In this document: one piece after another, positions 12,251 to 13,449 of the stretch | Layout: the number at the start of each line of letters is the position of its first letter | Position numbering within the stretch: the stretch's first letter is position 1 | Assembly (NCBI GenBank): GCA_017556885.1 | Contig: JAFYLV010000195.1 | Span: 1 to 13,449, forward strand | Source: Clostridia bacterium | GTDB lineage: Bacteria > Bacillota > Clostridia > Oscillospirales > QAMX01 | Length of the DNA: 13,449 bases | Direction: 5' to 3' | Notes under the pieces: generated by a model | Told to the model about the DNA's origin: nothing | Databases searched by the model: none | Seen by the model: the letters and a program-made list of their open reading frames with translations, nothing else | Position numbers and translations under genes: made by a program

Positions 12251-13449
12251 ATGAACGAATTCACATTGCAGCACAGGGATCTTACCCTTGTCTACGATCC
12301 CGAGAATTTCAAGCTTTCCGTCCGTCTCGGCGATCTGGAACGTCACTGGATCGGCATGCCGCATCTGACCCTCGCCGCCGGCGGTGAGGTCTCCTTTGCG
12401 GGTACCTTTGCCGAGGCCGCAGAATGGACCAACGGTCTGACCCGCGCCATCCGCGCCACCTACCGCGGCTTCCGCACCCCCGAGGGTGAGGAGCTCCCCA
12501 TCTCCGCGATCACCACGGTGGGCATTGACCTGGAGCGCGGCGACCTGCGCTGCGAGATCCGCCTGGAAGACGAGCCCTGCGGCACCTTCTCCGATCTTTT
12601 CTGGCCCCCGGCCTTCTCCTTTGACGACAGATCCGGCCGCGGCTTCACCATTCTGCCCGAAATGCAGGGCATGCTCATCCCCGCAAAGTACGATGAAGAG
12701 ATCATCCGCCCCGATCAGCACGTACTGATGCGCCGCGGCACCATGCCCATCTACGGACAGACCGCCAACGGTCTCGGCATCCTCTCCATCTTCGAGACCT
12801 TCTACGACTGCTCCTACGGCGTGGATCATCCCGCCGGCGGTGACACCGTCATCACCCCCTCCTTCCGCCCCTCTCTGGGCTTTGTGGGCGACCGCCGTGC
12901 CATGATTTTCATTCTGCGGCCCGATTACACCTATTCCGAGATGGCCCAGGACTGGCGCGCCCTGCAGGACGAGCGCGGCGCCGTTGCCACCCTGAAGGAA
13001 AAGATCGCCCGTAACCCCAACATCGAGTATATGCTCGGCTGCGCCATCGTTCACGACGGTATCGCCGGTCACGTCAGCCCCGATTCTTACTATTACAACC
13101 GGCTGGAGAGCAACGACTGGTACCGCACCTTCGATTCCCTTGCGGATGCGCTGCGCGGCCTGAAGGCCAGGGGTCTTGACCACGTCTATCTCCACACAGA
13201 CGGCTGGGGCAAGCAGGGCTATGATAACCTCCATCCCGATCCCTTCCCCCCGCACGAGGCGGCCGGCGGTGTGGAGGGTATGCGCCGCCTTGCGGACACC
13301 TGCGATGAGCTTGGCTATTACTTCGGCATCCACGACCAGTACCGCGACTATTATTACGATGCGCCCTCCTTCACGCTGGACAATGCCGTGCAGAAGATCG
13401 ACGGAAGCCATGCCTCCAATGACCACTGGTTCGGCGGCACGCAGTCCAT
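12251..13449 (+). CDS. Putative TIM-barrel glycoside hydrolase (DUF5696-like), 3' end outside the window
   Basis: This open frame starts MNEFTLQHRDLTLVYDPENF and runs without a stop to the window edge (~399 codons). There is no signal peptide, so it should be cytoplasmic. The first ~270 residues look beta-rich (VGIDLERGDLRCEIRLEDEP; SFDDRSGRGFTILPEMQG), like the beta-sandwich that precedes a catalytic barrel in several glycosidase families. The likely barrel begins with IEYMLGCAIVHDGIAGHVSP near 258, then GLDHVYLHTDGWGKQGYDN near 307-325 and LGYYFGIHDQYRDYYYDAP near 355-373. These resemble what I recall of DUF5696 and distantly GH101/GH129-like enzymes; the family is not certain. It follows the ThuA and cupin genes on the same strand, which supports a shared role in carbohydrate breakdown. 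The catalytic acids cannot be assigned without the rest of the protein. Confidence 0.7.
   Translation, partial: MNEFTLQHRDLTLVYDPENFKLSVRLGDLERHWIGMPHLTLAAGGEVSFAGTFAEAAEWTNGLTRAIRATYRGFRTPEGEELPISAITTVGIDLERGDLRCEIRLEDEPCGTFSDLFWPPAFSFDDRSGRGFTILPEMQGMLIPAKYDEEIIRPDQHVLMRRGTMPIYGQTANGLGILSIFETFYDCSYGVDHPAGGDTVITPSFRPSLGFVGDRRAMIFILRPDYTYSEMAQDWRALQDERGAVATLKEKIARNPNIEYMLGCAIVHDGIAGHVSPDSYYYNRLESNDWYRTFDSLADALRGLKARGLDHVYLHTDGWGKQGYDNLHPDPFPPHEAAGGVEGMRRLADTCDELGYYFGIHDQYRDYYYDAPSFTLDNAVQKIDGSHASNDHWFGGTQS

Noticed and set aside
10939..12264. A 441-codon open frame on the - strand opposite ThuA and cupin
   Set aside because: It spans two well-supported + strand genes and their regulatory sites; the product is a low-complexity Gly/Ala/Val/Asp-rich shadow.
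12224..13426. A 400-codon open frame on the - strand at the right end
   Set aside because: The + strand frame here has a good ribosome site, hydrolase-like motifs and stays open to the edge; the - strand product is a Gly/Ala/Val-rich shadow.
1..13449. CRISPR arrays, tRNA or rRNA genes, insertion sequences, phage or defence genes
   Set aside because: No regularly spaced repeats, cloverleaf or rRNA-like sequences, transposase or integrase motifs, or target-site duplications were seen on either strand.

Overview
The window looks like a chromosomal segment of a fairly GC-rich Gram-positive bacterium of the class Clostridia. An Oscillospirales- or Christensenellales-like gut lineage would fit, but this is inference. 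The evidence is strong AGGAGG-type Shine-Dalgarno sites, sigma-A type promoters, the comEC-holA-rnmV order, a YtrA-type GntR/ABC operon, a lysine riboswitch on a NhaC-type carrier, and a cytoplasmic sugar-processing cluster. There is no rRNA, tRNA, CRISPR array, insertion sequence or phage gene.

Layout. (1) Bases 1-3612, + strand: a housekeeping operon of comEC (5' end cut off by the window), holA and an RNase M5-type Toprim protein. (2) Bases 3659-5010: an AT-richer XRE-TPR regulator gene on the - strand, bounded by two perfect 13-bp hairpins. (3) Bases 5031-7676, - strand: a tightly overlapping operon of GntR (YtrA type) regulator, ABC ATPase, ABC-2 permease and lipoprotein, driven by a near-consensus promoter with an inverted-repeat operator candidate just downstream. 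(4) Bases 7736-8810, + strand: a single gene for a cytoplasmic five-bladed beta-propeller glycosidase-like protein, with its own promoter and a bidirectional terminator. (5) Bases 8821-10845, - strand: a NhaC-superfamily carrier whose roughly 280-nt leader carries a recognisable lysine riboswitch followed by an intrinsic terminator. The carrier is therefore best read as a lysine transporter (LysW type), not a housekeeping Na+/H+ antiporter. (6) Bases 10887-13449, + strand: a ThuA-like protein, a canonical small cupin, a strong intercistronic hairpin, and the first ~399 codons of a large putative glycoside hydrolase that runs off the right edge.

Working together. Regions 4 and 6 suggest cytoplasmic processing of imported carbohydrates. 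Region 3 resembles envelope-stress or antimicrobial-response ABC operons autoregulated by a GntR repressor. Region 5 would shut off lysine uptake when lysine is plentiful. The strongest point for follow-up is the riboswitch-transporter pair, including an unusual exported N-terminal extension on the carrier. I saw no clear evidence of a wholly new multi-gene system.
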